A stretch of DNA of 63,343 nucleotides from Acidobacteriota bacterium (lineage in GTDB: Bacteria > Acidobacteriota > Vicinamibacteria > Vicinamibacterales > 2-12-FULL-66-21), in NCBI GenBank assembly GCA_003222675.1, contig QHWT01000086.1, forward strand, positions 1 through 63,343. Direction: 5' to 3'. This document shows, piece after piece, positions 52,830-61,455 of this stretch. How positions within the stretch are numbered: the first letter of the stretch is position 1; each line of letters begins with the position of its first letter. The notes beneath the pieces are model-generated. The model was not told where the DNA came from. It saw nothing but the letters and a program-made list of their open reading frames with translations, and did not search any database. The position numbers and the translations under genes were made by a program.

Positions 52830-55295
52830 CTACTCGTAACGCAGAGCCACCATCGGATCGACCCTTGCGGCCCGCCAGGCAGGGATTGCGCACGCCACGA
52901 GAGCGACTCCTCCCACCACCACGATTGCCACACCGTACGTGACAGGATCGTTTGGTGTAATCCCGTAGAGAAAGCGCGTCAGCAAACGGCTCAAAACAAT
53001 TGCCGATGCCAGACCAAGAGCGACGCCGGCCAGAGCGAGCGCTATCCCTTCGCGCAAGATGAGACTGAGAATCGACGGCACACGAGCACCGAGCGCCATT
53101 CTGATTCCGATCTCGCGCGTTCGGTGCCCGACTGCCAACGCGAGCACTGCGTAAAGCCCAATCGCGGTCAGCAGCAGACCCAGACCGCCGGCGTACCCGA
53201 CGACACGCATGGCCAGCGGCACCTCTGCGTACATGTTCTCCATGAGTCCGGACAGCGGCAGCGCCTCACTGATGGCGACGTTGGGATCGACAGCGACAAT
53301 CTCCTGTCTCAACAACGGTAGCATCGTGCGTGCATCGCCTTTCACACGCACCAGCATGCGTCCTGATCCGGCGGCGGACGCCCAATCGGCGCGGAAAAGA
53401 GACGCGCCAGGTGCTGCGCCGCCGGGGCGAACGCCCTTGTACTGCGCCACTCCAATGACTTCGTAGGGCTTCGCATCAGCGCCCCCGAGTTCGCGTGCTT
53501 GGACGAACAAAGTCTGACCGATGGGATCTGTATCAGGCCACAGCCGCGCAGCCAGGACCTGATCGACGACAACAGATTGCCGGCTCGATGGGGAATCGCG
53601 GGCATCGAAAGCCCGGCCCCTGACGATCGGTATGGTCAGCGTCTCGAAAAATCCAGGCGTGACAAGATGCTGCGGGACACGGATCGCTTCGTCTTGCGCT
53701 GATGGTGCATGGCCTGGTAGAAAAACCGGCACGACCGGCACGGCGCCAGGCGGAAGCGTCGGTGGGAACCGGACGAATGCGACGGATTCCACCTCGCCAA
53801 GCGATTCGAGGTGGCGCTGCAGATTGCGGAAATAGCTTGAAGCTTTCTCTTGATCGTAGCCGCTCAGGCGTGGCTTCATTCGAAAGTACGCAACGTGCTC
53901 GACATCGAAACCGGGATCCGAACGGAGCGTTCGAACGCTGTGAATCAAGAGAGCGGCGCCGATGACCAGCACGACCGAGATTGAGACTTGCGCGACAAGA
54001 AACGCGGCCCCAAAGCGTGAACGGCGGAAGCCTTGCGAGGCGGCGTCCTTCTTGAGCGCTGGAATCAGCGCCGTGCGCGACGCGAGTACAGCCGGCAGCA
54101 AGCCGAATGCAGTGCCGGTTGCAGTGGCCACCGCCATCGTCAAGAGGAGCGCGGTCCGATCGATGGCGAGTGCGTACGCGTGCCGAACACCATCGATTTC
54201 AGTGCCGTAATAGCTGGCCAGGAGCCCGTTGCCCCAGGACGCGAACAGCAGCCCGACGACGCCCCCACAGGCGGAGATCAACACGCTTTCGAACAGGAGT
54301 TGTCGGACGATGCGGCCCCGACCCGCGCCCAATGCCAGGCGCATCGCGATCTCGTTGTGCCGGGTCGTATTGCGTGCCAGCAGCAGACCCGCCAGATTGG
54401 CACAAGCGATCACGAGCAGGCAGGTCACGGTTGCGGCGAGCAACTGGGCAAACCGCGCGGCACCTGGCCGAGCCTCCGGATGAATGCCCTTCAACGACGA
54501 CAAAGAGAGTCCCGCACTGTCGCGGTTCTCCGCGTGGGCCGCTTCCAGTTGACTCGCCAGGCCGCGCATCTCGGCACGAGCCTCTTCGAGCGTCCGGCCC
54601 GGTTTCAGCCGTCCGATCAGATCCAGGCGCGCGCTGTTGCGGCTCAACATGTCGAGGTCGGGAGCAGCGATCTGGGCCATCATGTTCGGCACGAAGACAT
54701 CGACCGGCCAGCCGGCCTTCGCACCCTCGAAACCTGCTGGGCCGACACCGATGATCGTGAACGGAGACCCATTCAGTTTGAGGACGGTACCAACACACCT
54801 GGGATCCGCGCCAAATCGCCTTTGCCAAAACGAATGGCTCAGGACGACGACCGGGTTTCTTCCGGGCACGACATCCTCATCAGGGAGAAAGAAACGGCCC
54901 ACATGAGGGCTGACACCGAGGGCGGAGAAATAGTTCGCTGAGACAACGTGCGCATGCAGTTCCTCAGCCCGCTCCGTATCCGCGAGTGCGACTCCTGAAT
55001 TGAAGTGGCTGGCCAGTTCGGTGAACGTCGTATTGTGGTCGCGGTAATAGAGATAGTCGGGATAACGAATCGCGTCTTCGTCGGGGACGCCGCGGTTGAG
55101 TGCGCTGATCGAGACAAGGCGTTGCGCCTCTGTCACTCCGACGGGAGGACGCAAGAACAGCGCATCAATCAGGCAGTAGACAGACGTCTGAGCGCCAATC
55201 GCCAGACCTAAGGACAGCGCAGTAGCCATTGTCAAGCCAGGATGGCTGGCCAACGCCCGCAGACCGTGGTGGAGATCTTGGAACACGCTTGGCAT
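52830..55295 (-). CDS. ADOP-type ABC permease (MacB/FtsX-like)
   Basis: 821 residues from ATG 55295: FQDLHHGLRALASHPGLTMA, LGLAIGAQTSVYCLIDALFL, MacB_PCD, FtsX (VIACANLAGLLLARNTTRHN), second PCD, FtsX (YAVLALAVGHRTREIGIRMA) and tail PAWRAARVDPMVALRYE. The open frame reaches 55397 but homology begins after 55295. It is an intact member but the most diverged of the set (LAGLLLARN instead of VANLLLARA). Short direct repeats lie on both sides. Confidence 0.93.
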   Translation of the reverse strand: MPSVFQDLHHGLRALASHPGLTMATALSLGLAIGAQTSVYCLIDALFLRPPVGVTEAQRLVSISALNRGVPDEDAIRYPDYLYYRDHNTTFTELASHFNSGVALADTERAEELHAHVVSANYFSALGVSPHVGRFFLPDEDVVPGRNPVVVLSHSFWQRRFGADPRCVGTVLKLNGSPFTIIGVGPAGFEGAKAGWPVDVFVPNMMAQIAAPDLDMLSRNSARLDLIGRLKPGRTLEEARAEMRGLASQLEAAHAENRDSAGLSLSSLKGIHPEARPGAARFAQLLAATVTCLLVIACANLAGLLLARNTTRHNEIAMRLALGAGRGRIVRQLLFESVLISACGGVVGLLFASWGNGLLASYYGTEIDGVRHAYALAIDRTALLLTMAVATATGTAFGLLPAVLASRTALIPALKKDAASQGFRRSRFGAAFLVAQVSISVVLVIGAALLIHSVRTLRSDPGFDVEHVAYFRMKPRLSGYDQEKASSYFRNLQRHLESLGEVESVAFVRFPPTLPPGAVPVVPVFLPGHAPSAQDEAIRVPQHLVTPGFFETLTIPIVRGRAFDARDSPSSRQSVVVDQVLAARLWPDTDPIGQTLFVQARELGGADAKPYEVIGVAQYKGVRPGGAAPGASLFRADWASAAGSGRMLVRVKGDARTMLPLLRQEIVAVDPNVAISEALPLSGLMENMYAEVPLAMRVVGYAGGLGLLLTAIGLYAVLALAVGHRTREIGIRMALGARVPSILSLILREGIALALAGVALGLASAIVLSRLLTRFLYGITPNDPVTYGVAIVVVGGVALVACAIPAWRAARVDPMVALRYE

Positions 55296-55827
55296 GACGC
55301 TTCTCCCTGACTTTGGGTTCAGTTTACGCAGCGTGCCTGTGAGGCCGCGCACCTCGTCGCAGACATGAGTGCGCATACCAAACCTGACGTCACTCAATGC
55401 TGCGGCGTTTGCGCTACCGATGGCTGCCGCGATATCTGCGTCTAGTCAGCGGTTTTTCAGGCCGCCCGTCACGGCGCGCGTCCGCAGTGCTCTTGCCCGT
55501 TGGTGCCGATAGAGCACCGGCCCCTCGGTCACGAAAGTGGCGAGCAGCTCATGACTGGAAGTCAGTCTTCATCATGACGTTGCGGAGATGTTCACGGTTG
55601 GAAAAACCGCTGCATTCTGGCGGTGGAGTCAGTGATCTCATCGCGAGATCTTTCGAGCTCGGATGAAGAGCGTGGCAGGGACAGTCTCAGGGACAATCAT
55701 GGGGACAATCTTCGTGATCGCGATCCGACGTTCCGGCGCGTCGATTACGCCACGAGTCGAGTGCCTGGGCCAAACGACGTGCGAGGGGCAACCGAGGTCC
55801 TTCAGCGATCTCCGTGGGTGAAGGGAC
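55296..55827. other. Gap between ADOP and carbonic anhydrase genes
   Basis: About 530 bases with no recognised gene. It contains the repeat 55672-55696, where GGGACA occurs three times (GGGACAGTC, GGGACAATC, GGGACAATC). Confidence 0.4.
55672..55696 (+). repeat. Short GGGACA-type repeat right of ADOP gene
   Basis: GTGGCAGGGACAGTCTCAGG and GACAA; a third GGGACAATC follows at 55702-55710. Partner of 52751-52775. Confidence 0.4.
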
Positions 55828-56517
55828 TTACCCGGCCTCCGGCACACCGTCGAAGAAATCAACGCACCCAGTTTCCAGAGAATATTCGGCGCCCACGACC
55901 AGAACCCGCCCTTTTTGAATCAGTTCCTCGAGAACTTCGGAGCCGTGTCGCACTTGATTTGCAGAGGCGCGAATGTTCGCGCGAACGGCGTGCCGCACAA
56001 GGGCCTCCGAATCGTTCCTCAGCTCCGTCGCGAGCAACCCTTCGACCGATGGGCGAATGCGGTCCACGATCGATCGAAGATTCCGCGACTGCTTCTCCCT
56101 TGGCCTCATGAGTTCTTCCAACGTGGCAAGAACAGCTCCGCATCGCGAGTGACCCAACACCACAACGAGCGGTGTGCCGAACCGTTCTGCGGCAAATTCC
56201 ACGCTGCCGATTTGAGAGGACGCGACGATGTTTCCGGCGACGCGGATGACGAAGAGATCGCCCAAGCCTTGGTCGAAAACGATCTCTGCTGGTACGCGCG
56301 AGTCGGAGCATCCGAGAATGATGGCGAACGGTTCCTGGCCTTCTGCGAGCTCACTCCGCCGCGTCTGAGTGACGAGTGCCGCACGGCCACGAACATCAGA
56401 CACGAATCGGCGGTTTCCTTCGCGCAAGCGTTCGAGCGCCTGTGAAGCTGGAATCATTGCTGCTGTAACACGAACGGGATCCGTGGGATGTGCGTGGCGG
56501 CGTGCGGGACGGCTCAT
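55828..56517 (-). CDS. Beta-class carbonic anhydrase
   Basis: About 229 residues. Zinc ligands are visible: Cys and Asp/Arg dyad in CSDSR (Cys76, Asp78, Arg80 in the longest frame) and HSRCG (His129, Cys132); VIRVAGNIV and GSVEFAAE are family marks. The enzyme interconverts CO2 and bicarbonate in the cytoplasm. Start options are GTG 56535, ATG 56517 and ATG 56457; homology begins near SQALERLREGNRRF, just after the last one. It stands alone; the anion-type ABC transporter at 29-32 kb is too far away to form an operon. Confidence 0.93.
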   Translation of the reverse strand: MSRPARRHAHPTDPVRVTAAMIPASQALERLREGNRRFVSDVRGRAALVTQTRRSELAEGQEPFAIILGCSDSRVPAEIVFDQGLGDLFVIRVAGNIVASSQIGSVEFAAERFGTPLVVVLGHSRCGAVLATLEELMRPREKQSRNLRSIVDRIRPSVEGLLATELRNDSEALVRHAVRANIRASANQVRHGSEVLEELIQKGRVLVVGAEYSLETGCVDFFDGVPEAG

Positions 56518-56690
56518 GTCTTGGCCTGCCCGCACCCCGGAATGTAATCAATTCTGACTCCATCCTTCAGGACCTCGGCGCCAATGACGGCCTCAGATCG
56601 CAATGTCAGAACGGTCTCTGTACGGTTGAGGTCGGGCTACCGTCGTCTGACTAAAAAGAAAGGTCCATCCAAACGCGCCGAATCGGCGGC

Positions 56691-56707
56691 GTCAACGGTC
56701 CGTTGAC
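56691..56707. promoter_or_regulatory. Inverted repeat GTCAACG-GTC-CGTTGAC
   Basis: A perfect 7-bp dyad with a 3-base centre in the gap between VapC and carbonic anhydrase. It may be an operator or a short hairpin after vapC; no gene boundary tells which. Confidence 0.35.
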
Positions 56708-56782
56708 CCCCAGAGGACAGAAAGAGTCTTACAGCCATCCTCATCTCGTACTCACCCATGCGAACGCTCGGCCGCCAGCGGA

Positions 56783-57154
56783 TCAGTCGTATCCGATTCC
56801 GAGCTCTGTGGCCAACGTCGCCAATCGCGGGTCCGTCGTCCAGAGCTTGAGGCGTCCAACAAGAGCGGAGGCGAGGAGGTGCACATCGATCCAGCCAACA
56901 CCGCGCCCGTGCAGCCGCCGATCACGCACGAACTCTACGACATCGGCGTGAGGCACGACGGGTGACTGGTGCATTCGCTCATAGTCGGCCAGCAGCTGTT
57001 TGCGACCGCCCTTGTCGCCGATAAGGAGCTCGCCGAAGACGAAGTCGTGGCCGCTCACTTCGTCACGACTCAAGAGTCCGTCCAGTTCACCGGCGTATGG
57101 CGCTCGATTGGACAGGAACCGAATCCAGACAGACGTGTCAACCAAGACGATCAT
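56783..57154 (-). CDS. vapC: VapC-type PIN-domain toxin
   Basis: 123 residues. PIN nuclease acidic residues are all visible: Asp6 in VLVDTSVWI, Glu in FVFGELLIG, Asp in GWIDVHLLASA and Asp in LWTTDPRL. It should cleave RNA in the absence of the antitoxin. Its ATG overlaps the stop of the upstream antitoxin gene by 4 bases, the usual layout of type II systems. Confidence 0.93.
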   Translation of the reverse strand: MIVLVDTSVWIRFLSNRAPYAGELDGLLSRDEVSGHDFVFGELLIGDKGGRKQLLADYERMHQSPVVPHADVVEFVRDRRLHGRGVGWIDVHLLASALVGRLKLWTTDPRLATLATELGIGYD

Positions 57155-57369
57155 GCAGTCGCGTGATCGAGTGCTGAAGCCCGCTCACGTCGCCGGCGAG
57201 TCTCGCGTGCGCGTGGCTCGGATCCGCGGAGCGCCCGCAAGCGCTCGTACGCGCCGTGGCGAACTAGCGCCTCGAGACCAAGACGAACCGTTTCAGTATC
57301 TGTCTTCGCACCGCAGGCTGACTTGGCGTGTCGCAACAGCCGCTCGTCGATATGAAGAGTCTTCTTCAT
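57151..57369 (-). CDS. vapB: VapB-type antitoxin
   Basis: 72 residues: MKKTLHIDERLLRHAKSACG with TDTETVRLGLEALVRHG is a ribbon-helix-helix DNA-binding domain of the kind paired with PIN toxins, followed by an Arg-rich tail that would wrap the toxin. The promoter dyad just upstream is the likely binding site for the VapBC complex. Confidence 0.92.
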   Translation of the reverse strand: MKKTLHIDERLLRHAKSACGAKTDTETVRLGLEALVRHGAYERLRALRGSEPRARETRRRRERASALDHATA

Positions 57370-57395
57370 ACATACGATTATGCCATAGATGTATG
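57370..57395 (-). promoter_or_regulatory. vapBC promoter with operator dyad
   Basis: The minus strand has -10 CATAAT (57377-57382) only 7 bases before the ATG at 57369, so the vapB mRNA would start at or next to the start codon. Arms CATAC (57371-57375) and GTATG (57391-57395) form an interrupted dyad around it, fitting autorepression by the antitoxin. No good -35 box was found. Confidence 0.45.
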
Positions 57396-57960
57396 GCTAT
57401 TGTGGCCGTCCCATGCGTCGCGCCGGACATCCCGCGGCGACTTGTCGTCGCGGCCCAAACGCAGCCGTTCAGAGACCCGGCGCCTGGACAATTCCGCACT
57501 CCCGCAGATTCAGCTTATCGCCACGGTTACGATTTGCCCCGGCGCCGATCGATCGCAACTTCCGCAAACTGTCCCAGTCCCCCATGACTTCCGTCCTGGC
57601 GTCTGAATGTCACCAGCCACACTGGACGATGGTGCCGGCTGTGATCGCCGGTGATGTTGGAGGCGCCGCTCGGAAAGTAGGCCAGTACGCCGCTCGGAAA
57701 GTGATCCACTCTGAGGGCGACCGCGGTCGCAATCTCGATGTGTCGTAGAGTTGGCCGCCTCAGTCAAACAGTGCGACGAAATATAAGCCAGCAATCGTGA
57801 CTGCGTCGATGGTGCAAAGCGAACGCGAACGCGCGGAAGCGGCTGGCTGCGATGCGTTTTGGGCGAAGCCTTGCGTACCGCGGACCTTGGTAGCTGAGAT
57901 TTATCGCGTACTCGCGCGACGTGGTCTCCGGGGTCCGCCCCGCCGAAAACCGGCATGAAC
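57396..57960. other. Gap upstream of vapBC
   Basis: About 565 bases with no gene. It contains a 15-base direct repeat CGCCGCTCGGAAAGT at 57664-57678 and 57688-57702 (period 24). Confidence 0.4.
57664..57702 (+). repeat. 15-bp direct repeat, two copies
   Basis: CGCCGCTCGGAAAGT occurs twice with a 9-base spacer and is followed by GATCCACT. Such multiple short repeats resemble the ends of IS21-type elements, but no transposase gene is near. Confidence 0.5.
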
Positions 57961-60810
57961 TCAGACGTCGGTCTGAATCAGCTCCCGCACTTTGATCAAG
58001 AGATCGCCGGGAAGGAATGGCTTGGCGAGCAGAGTAAGGCCATGGCCCATGCCCGCGCGCATGATCACATTTTCAGCGTAGCCGCTCGTGTAAAGGACGC
58101 GCAGGTCCGGACGCTCCATCGAGAGGCGAGTGGCCAGATCCGGGCCGCTCAGACCGGGCATGACCACGTCGGTGATCAGCAACTCAATTGCGCCTGAATA
58201 CTGCCGCGCGATCGCCAGCGCCTCATCCCCGTCGGACGCATCAAGCACGGTGTAGCCCTTGCTCGTCAGGACATCTCGCGCCAAGCGACGAACCGCGTCA
58301 TCGTCTTCTGCGAGGAGGATCGTCTGCGAGCCGCCGGCAGCGTCAGCAACGGTTGGAACCGGAGCCGCAGGCGTCAACGGTTCGTGGACCATCGGCAAAT
58401 AGACTTCGAACGTCGTTCCGCGGCCGACCTCACTATCAACCCAGATGAATCCTCCGCTCTGCTTCACGATGCCGTACACCGTCGCCAACCCGAGACCCGT
58501 ACCCTGACTACGCGCCTTCGTGGTAAAGAATGGCTCGAAGATGCGAGCCTTCGTCTCTGGTGGCATTCCCACGCCGGTGTCGCTCACGGCGAGGCGAATG
58601 TACGGTCCTGCCGGCATCGGCGCATGACGATGGGCAAATGCGTCATCGAAGTTGACGTTCTCCGTTACGATGCGCAGTTGACCGCCCTGCGCCATCGCAT
58701 CGCCCGCATTGATAGCGAGGTTGAGGATCACTTGTTCCAATTGACCTCCGTCTCCGCGCACTGGATTCAACGCGGGGTTCAATTCAAGCCGAAGGTCAAT
58801 ATTCTCGGGAATCGTTCGGCGAAGGAGTTTCTGTATGTCGGCGATCAACTGGTTTAAGTCGATCACCGTTGACTGCAAGATCTGGCGGCGACTGAAAGCC
58901 AGGAGCTGGCGCGTCATCGCGCCGGCGTGCCGCGCTGCTTTCGCGACTTCCTGAAGGTCCTCTCGCCGCGGATCCTGCTCGTCGAGCGCTTGGATTACGA
59001 GTTCCGTGTATCCACCGATGGCGGTGAGTAGATTGTTAAAGTCGTGCGCGATGCCGCCGGCCAAGAGGCCAATCGCCTCCATTTTCTGAGCTTGGCGCAG
59101 CTGGTCTTCAAGTCGCTTTCGCTCGGTCACATCGCTGCTGACACTCAGGACCGCCGATTGAGAGTCCCGATCGTCGGGAGAAGCGTCGAACGGTGCCAAG
59201 TGAGACTCGACCCAAAGTTCCTCGCCCGTGAGCCCGATGATCCTAAACTCTCCTGTCGTTGGCGACCCGGCACACGCCTGCCGATGCATCTGAAGAAACC
59301 TGCCCCGGTCGTTCGGATGGACGAGGTCAATGGCGGGGCGGCCGGCAATCTCGGCAACATTCGTCGCACCGATCATTGCGAGACCGGCTCGGTTCATCTC
59401 CAGCAGGAAGCCGTCGTGGGACACCAGTTTCACGCACGCGGGCTCCGCATCGATGATGGTCTGCAGTCGACGTTCGCTGCGCTGGACGACGCCTTCGGCC
59501 AGTTTGCGTTGCGTAATGTCCTGAGCCGTTCCCACCATCCGGGTAACCTTCCCGTTATCGCCAAGGACAACGCGGCCCCGGGCATTCAGCGTACGCACCT
59601 CGCCATCCGGACGGATGATCCGATATTCGAATTCAAATGGCTGGTGATCTTCAGATGCTCGCTTAACAAAGCCCGACACGATATCGACGTCGTCGGGGTG
59701 CAGCAATTGGAGAAATGACTCGAATGTCGGCCTGAACGAGTTCGGTTCGAACCCGCAGATGCGATAGAGCTCATCGGACCACCATTCGGAGTTATCCGCG
59801 AGCATCCATTCCCAGCTACCGACGTTCGCGACGCGTTGGGCTTCAGTGAAGCGAGCATCGCTGACGCGAAGCTGATCGAGAGCGGTCGTGAGCCCGCGGG
59901 TTCGCTCGTCGACGCGAGACTCGAGCTCCGCGTTCGCTTGGCGCAGGTTGTGTTCTGCGAGCCGTTGTCCTGAGACGGCCGCTCCGGTGGTCAATCCGAC
60001 GATACTCGTCACAGCCATGAACGATTGCAAAAGGAGGAGCACGTCGTTCATGGAGCGGTCGCCGAACGTGCCGGCTCCGTGCATGCTTCCCCAAATGGCG
60101 ATCAAGGACAGCAAGCAGGTCGCCGTGGCAGCCTCGCGTTGACCGAAGCGGCAAGCAGCCCAAATACACAGCGGGATGGCAAGGAATCCCAGCGGATACT
60201 CGGAGACTCCGAAAACGATCCAGCCGACGACGACGATTGCGATGACCAGCGACGACAGTTCGAGCCATGCCCGGCGAGACCACGGAAGGCGCGGCGCGCC
60301 GTGCCACAGGAGGAGCACAGGCGCGAACACGATCGCGCCAGAAGCATCGCCCAACCACCACGTCAACCAGGTTCGCCAATACGCCGCCCAATCCTCGACG
60401 CCGAAAATCGAAAGCGCCGTCACGCCGGTCGTGGCGCTCACCGCTGTGCTCACGAGTCCACCGAACAGAACGAAAGCGAAGATGTTCCGCGATTCGTGAA
60501 ACGCGGAGCGCCCGCCCGCAAACCGTTGGACCAGATAGCCGCCAACGAGGGCTTCGAGCGTGTTACCGGCGGCGATCAGTAGAGAAGTCACCGGCGTTCC
60601 GGCCGTAATCTCGTTCGTGAGGAAAGCACCGAGGAAGATCCCAGGCCAGACACGCGGTCCAAAGACCAGTACGGCCGCCAGGGCAATGCCTGTCGGTGGC
60701 CAGACGGCCGTGGCACTTGGGCTGACGAACGCGAGCGCCAGCCCGAACTTGCCGGCCAGCGTGTATATGGCTGCTAGAAGAATGCAGGTAAGTGGCAATC
60801 GTCCGAGCAT
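57961..60810 (-). CDS. MASE1 hybrid sensor histidine kinase with PAS domains and C-terminal receiver
   Basis: 949 residues. Order: MASE1 membrane domain with about 8 helices (LGRLPLTCILLAAIYTLAGK, FVSPSATAVWPPTGIALA), a coiled-coil stretch, two PAS/PAC domains (about 320-570), HisKA with His589 in GIAHDFNNLL, HATPase_c (NLAINAGDAM, DTGVGMP, GTGLGLATVYGI) and a receiver with Asp881 in LLITDVVMPG and Lys in LLAKPFLPG. The HDFNNL box is that of NtrB-like kinases with a receiver in cis. No response regulator gene is adjacent. The stop lies after ELIQTDV. Confidence 0.93.
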   Translation of the reverse strand: MLGRLPLTCILLAAIYTLAGKFGLALAFVSPSATAVWPPTGIALAAVLVFGPRVWPGIFLGAFLTNEITAGTPVTSLLIAAGNTLEALVGGYLVQRFAGGRSAFHESRNIFAFVLFGGLVSTAVSATTGVTALSIFGVEDWAAYWRTWLTWWLGDASGAIVFAPVLLLWHGAPRLPWSRRAWLELSSLVIAIVVVGWIVFGVSEYPLGFLAIPLCIWAACRFGQREAATATCLLSLIAIWGSMHGAGTFGDRSMNDVLLLLQSFMAVTSIVGLTTGAAVSGQRLAEHNLRQANAELESRVDERTRGLTTALDQLRVSDARFTEAQRVANVGSWEWMLADNSEWWSDELYRICGFEPNSFRPTFESFLQLLHPDDVDIVSGFVKRASEDHQPFEFEYRIIRPDGEVRTLNARGRVVLGDNGKVTRMVGTAQDITQRKLAEGVVQRSERRLQTIIDAEPACVKLVSHDGFLLEMNRAGLAMIGATNVAEIAGRPAIDLVHPNDRGRFLQMHRQACAGSPTTGEFRIIGLTGEELWVESHLAPFDASPDDRDSQSAVLSVSSDVTERKRLEDQLRQAQKMEAIGLLAGGIAHDFNNLLTAIGGYTELVIQALDEQDPRREDLQEVAKAARHAGAMTRQLLAFSRRQILQSTVIDLNQLIADIQKLLRRTIPENIDLRLELNPALNPVRGDGGQLEQVILNLAINAGDAMAQGGQLRIVTENVNFDDAFAHRHAPMPAGPYIRLAVSDTGVGMPPETKARIFEPFFTTKARSQGTGLGLATVYGIVKQSGGFIWVDSEVGRGTTFEVYLPMVHEPLTPAAPVPTVADAAGGSQTILLAEDDDAVRRLARDVLTSKGYTVLDASDGDEALAIARQYSGAIELLITDVVMPGLSGPDLATRLSMERPDLRVLYTSGYAENVIMRAGMGHGLTLLAKPFLPGDLLIKVRELIQTDV

Positions 60811-61025
60811 TGTGACCGGCGTCTTTCAGAGTTGGCGTTGGCCGACCGTTCCGCGTGACACGTGGCGACCGCAAGAGCAACGCACCGAGGCGATCTTGCG
60901 CCAATACATGCCACGAGTGTATCGGCTCGGAATACTCCGTTCATATACCTGATTTCGTTGAGGTGTTCCTGCATCGCGGGGCGCCTTAGCTTAGAGAAAT
61001 AGCGGGGTAGACGACAGGCGCGCCG
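60811..61025. other. Gap upstream of the MASE1 kinase gene
   Basis: About 215 bases with no recognised gene; it must contain the kinase promoter. Confidence 0.3.
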
Positions 61026-61233
61026 CTAAGTGAGAGCGCCCATTGTGATAGGACTGTGAGGCGTCGCCCTCAAAACCTCGATGAACATGGAGGTTTACGG
61101 ACGCACACGGAATGATGAAGTTGAAAGCCAAGTCGCTCAAAGCGTACGCGATGACGCGCTTCGGAACGGCTTGGTGTCGCCGCCCGTTTCGCTTTCCAAG
61201 CGTGTGCGCCATCGACCAGTCGGCCATCTCTCC
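61026..61233 (+). repeat. Dispersed repeat, copy B, fused to a tRNA-Ser 5' fragment
   Basis: It aligns with 27822-28009 from CTAA(G/C)TGA to GTGCGCCATC. At its right end, 61208-61235 matches the first 28 bases of tRNA-Ser(UGA) (618-645 on the same strand of the window) with one mismatch. The repeat and the tRNA fragment share GCCATC at the join, so the fusion may have formed by recombination at that short match. Confidence 0.65.
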
Positions 61234-61455
61234 GTTTAGAATCGACAATTTTCAGCGGCTTGAAATCAGGACTCAGCGAATTGTGTCAAACCTCCTAACC
61301 TTAGGTGAGATCCAGGGGCGTCTCGGATTCGGGAATCCCTGTTTCGGAAACGGACGTTTGCCTCCTCTTGAATTCAGTCGGTCCATCCCAATCCATTCGG
61401 CGTCTGCCGGTTATGTCGCTCACCCCGTTGGCACATGACCTGCTGATCAGCCCCC
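61234..61455. other. Gap upstream of the deleted ADOP gene
   Basis: About 220 bases with no recognised gene or clear promoter. Confidence 0.3.
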
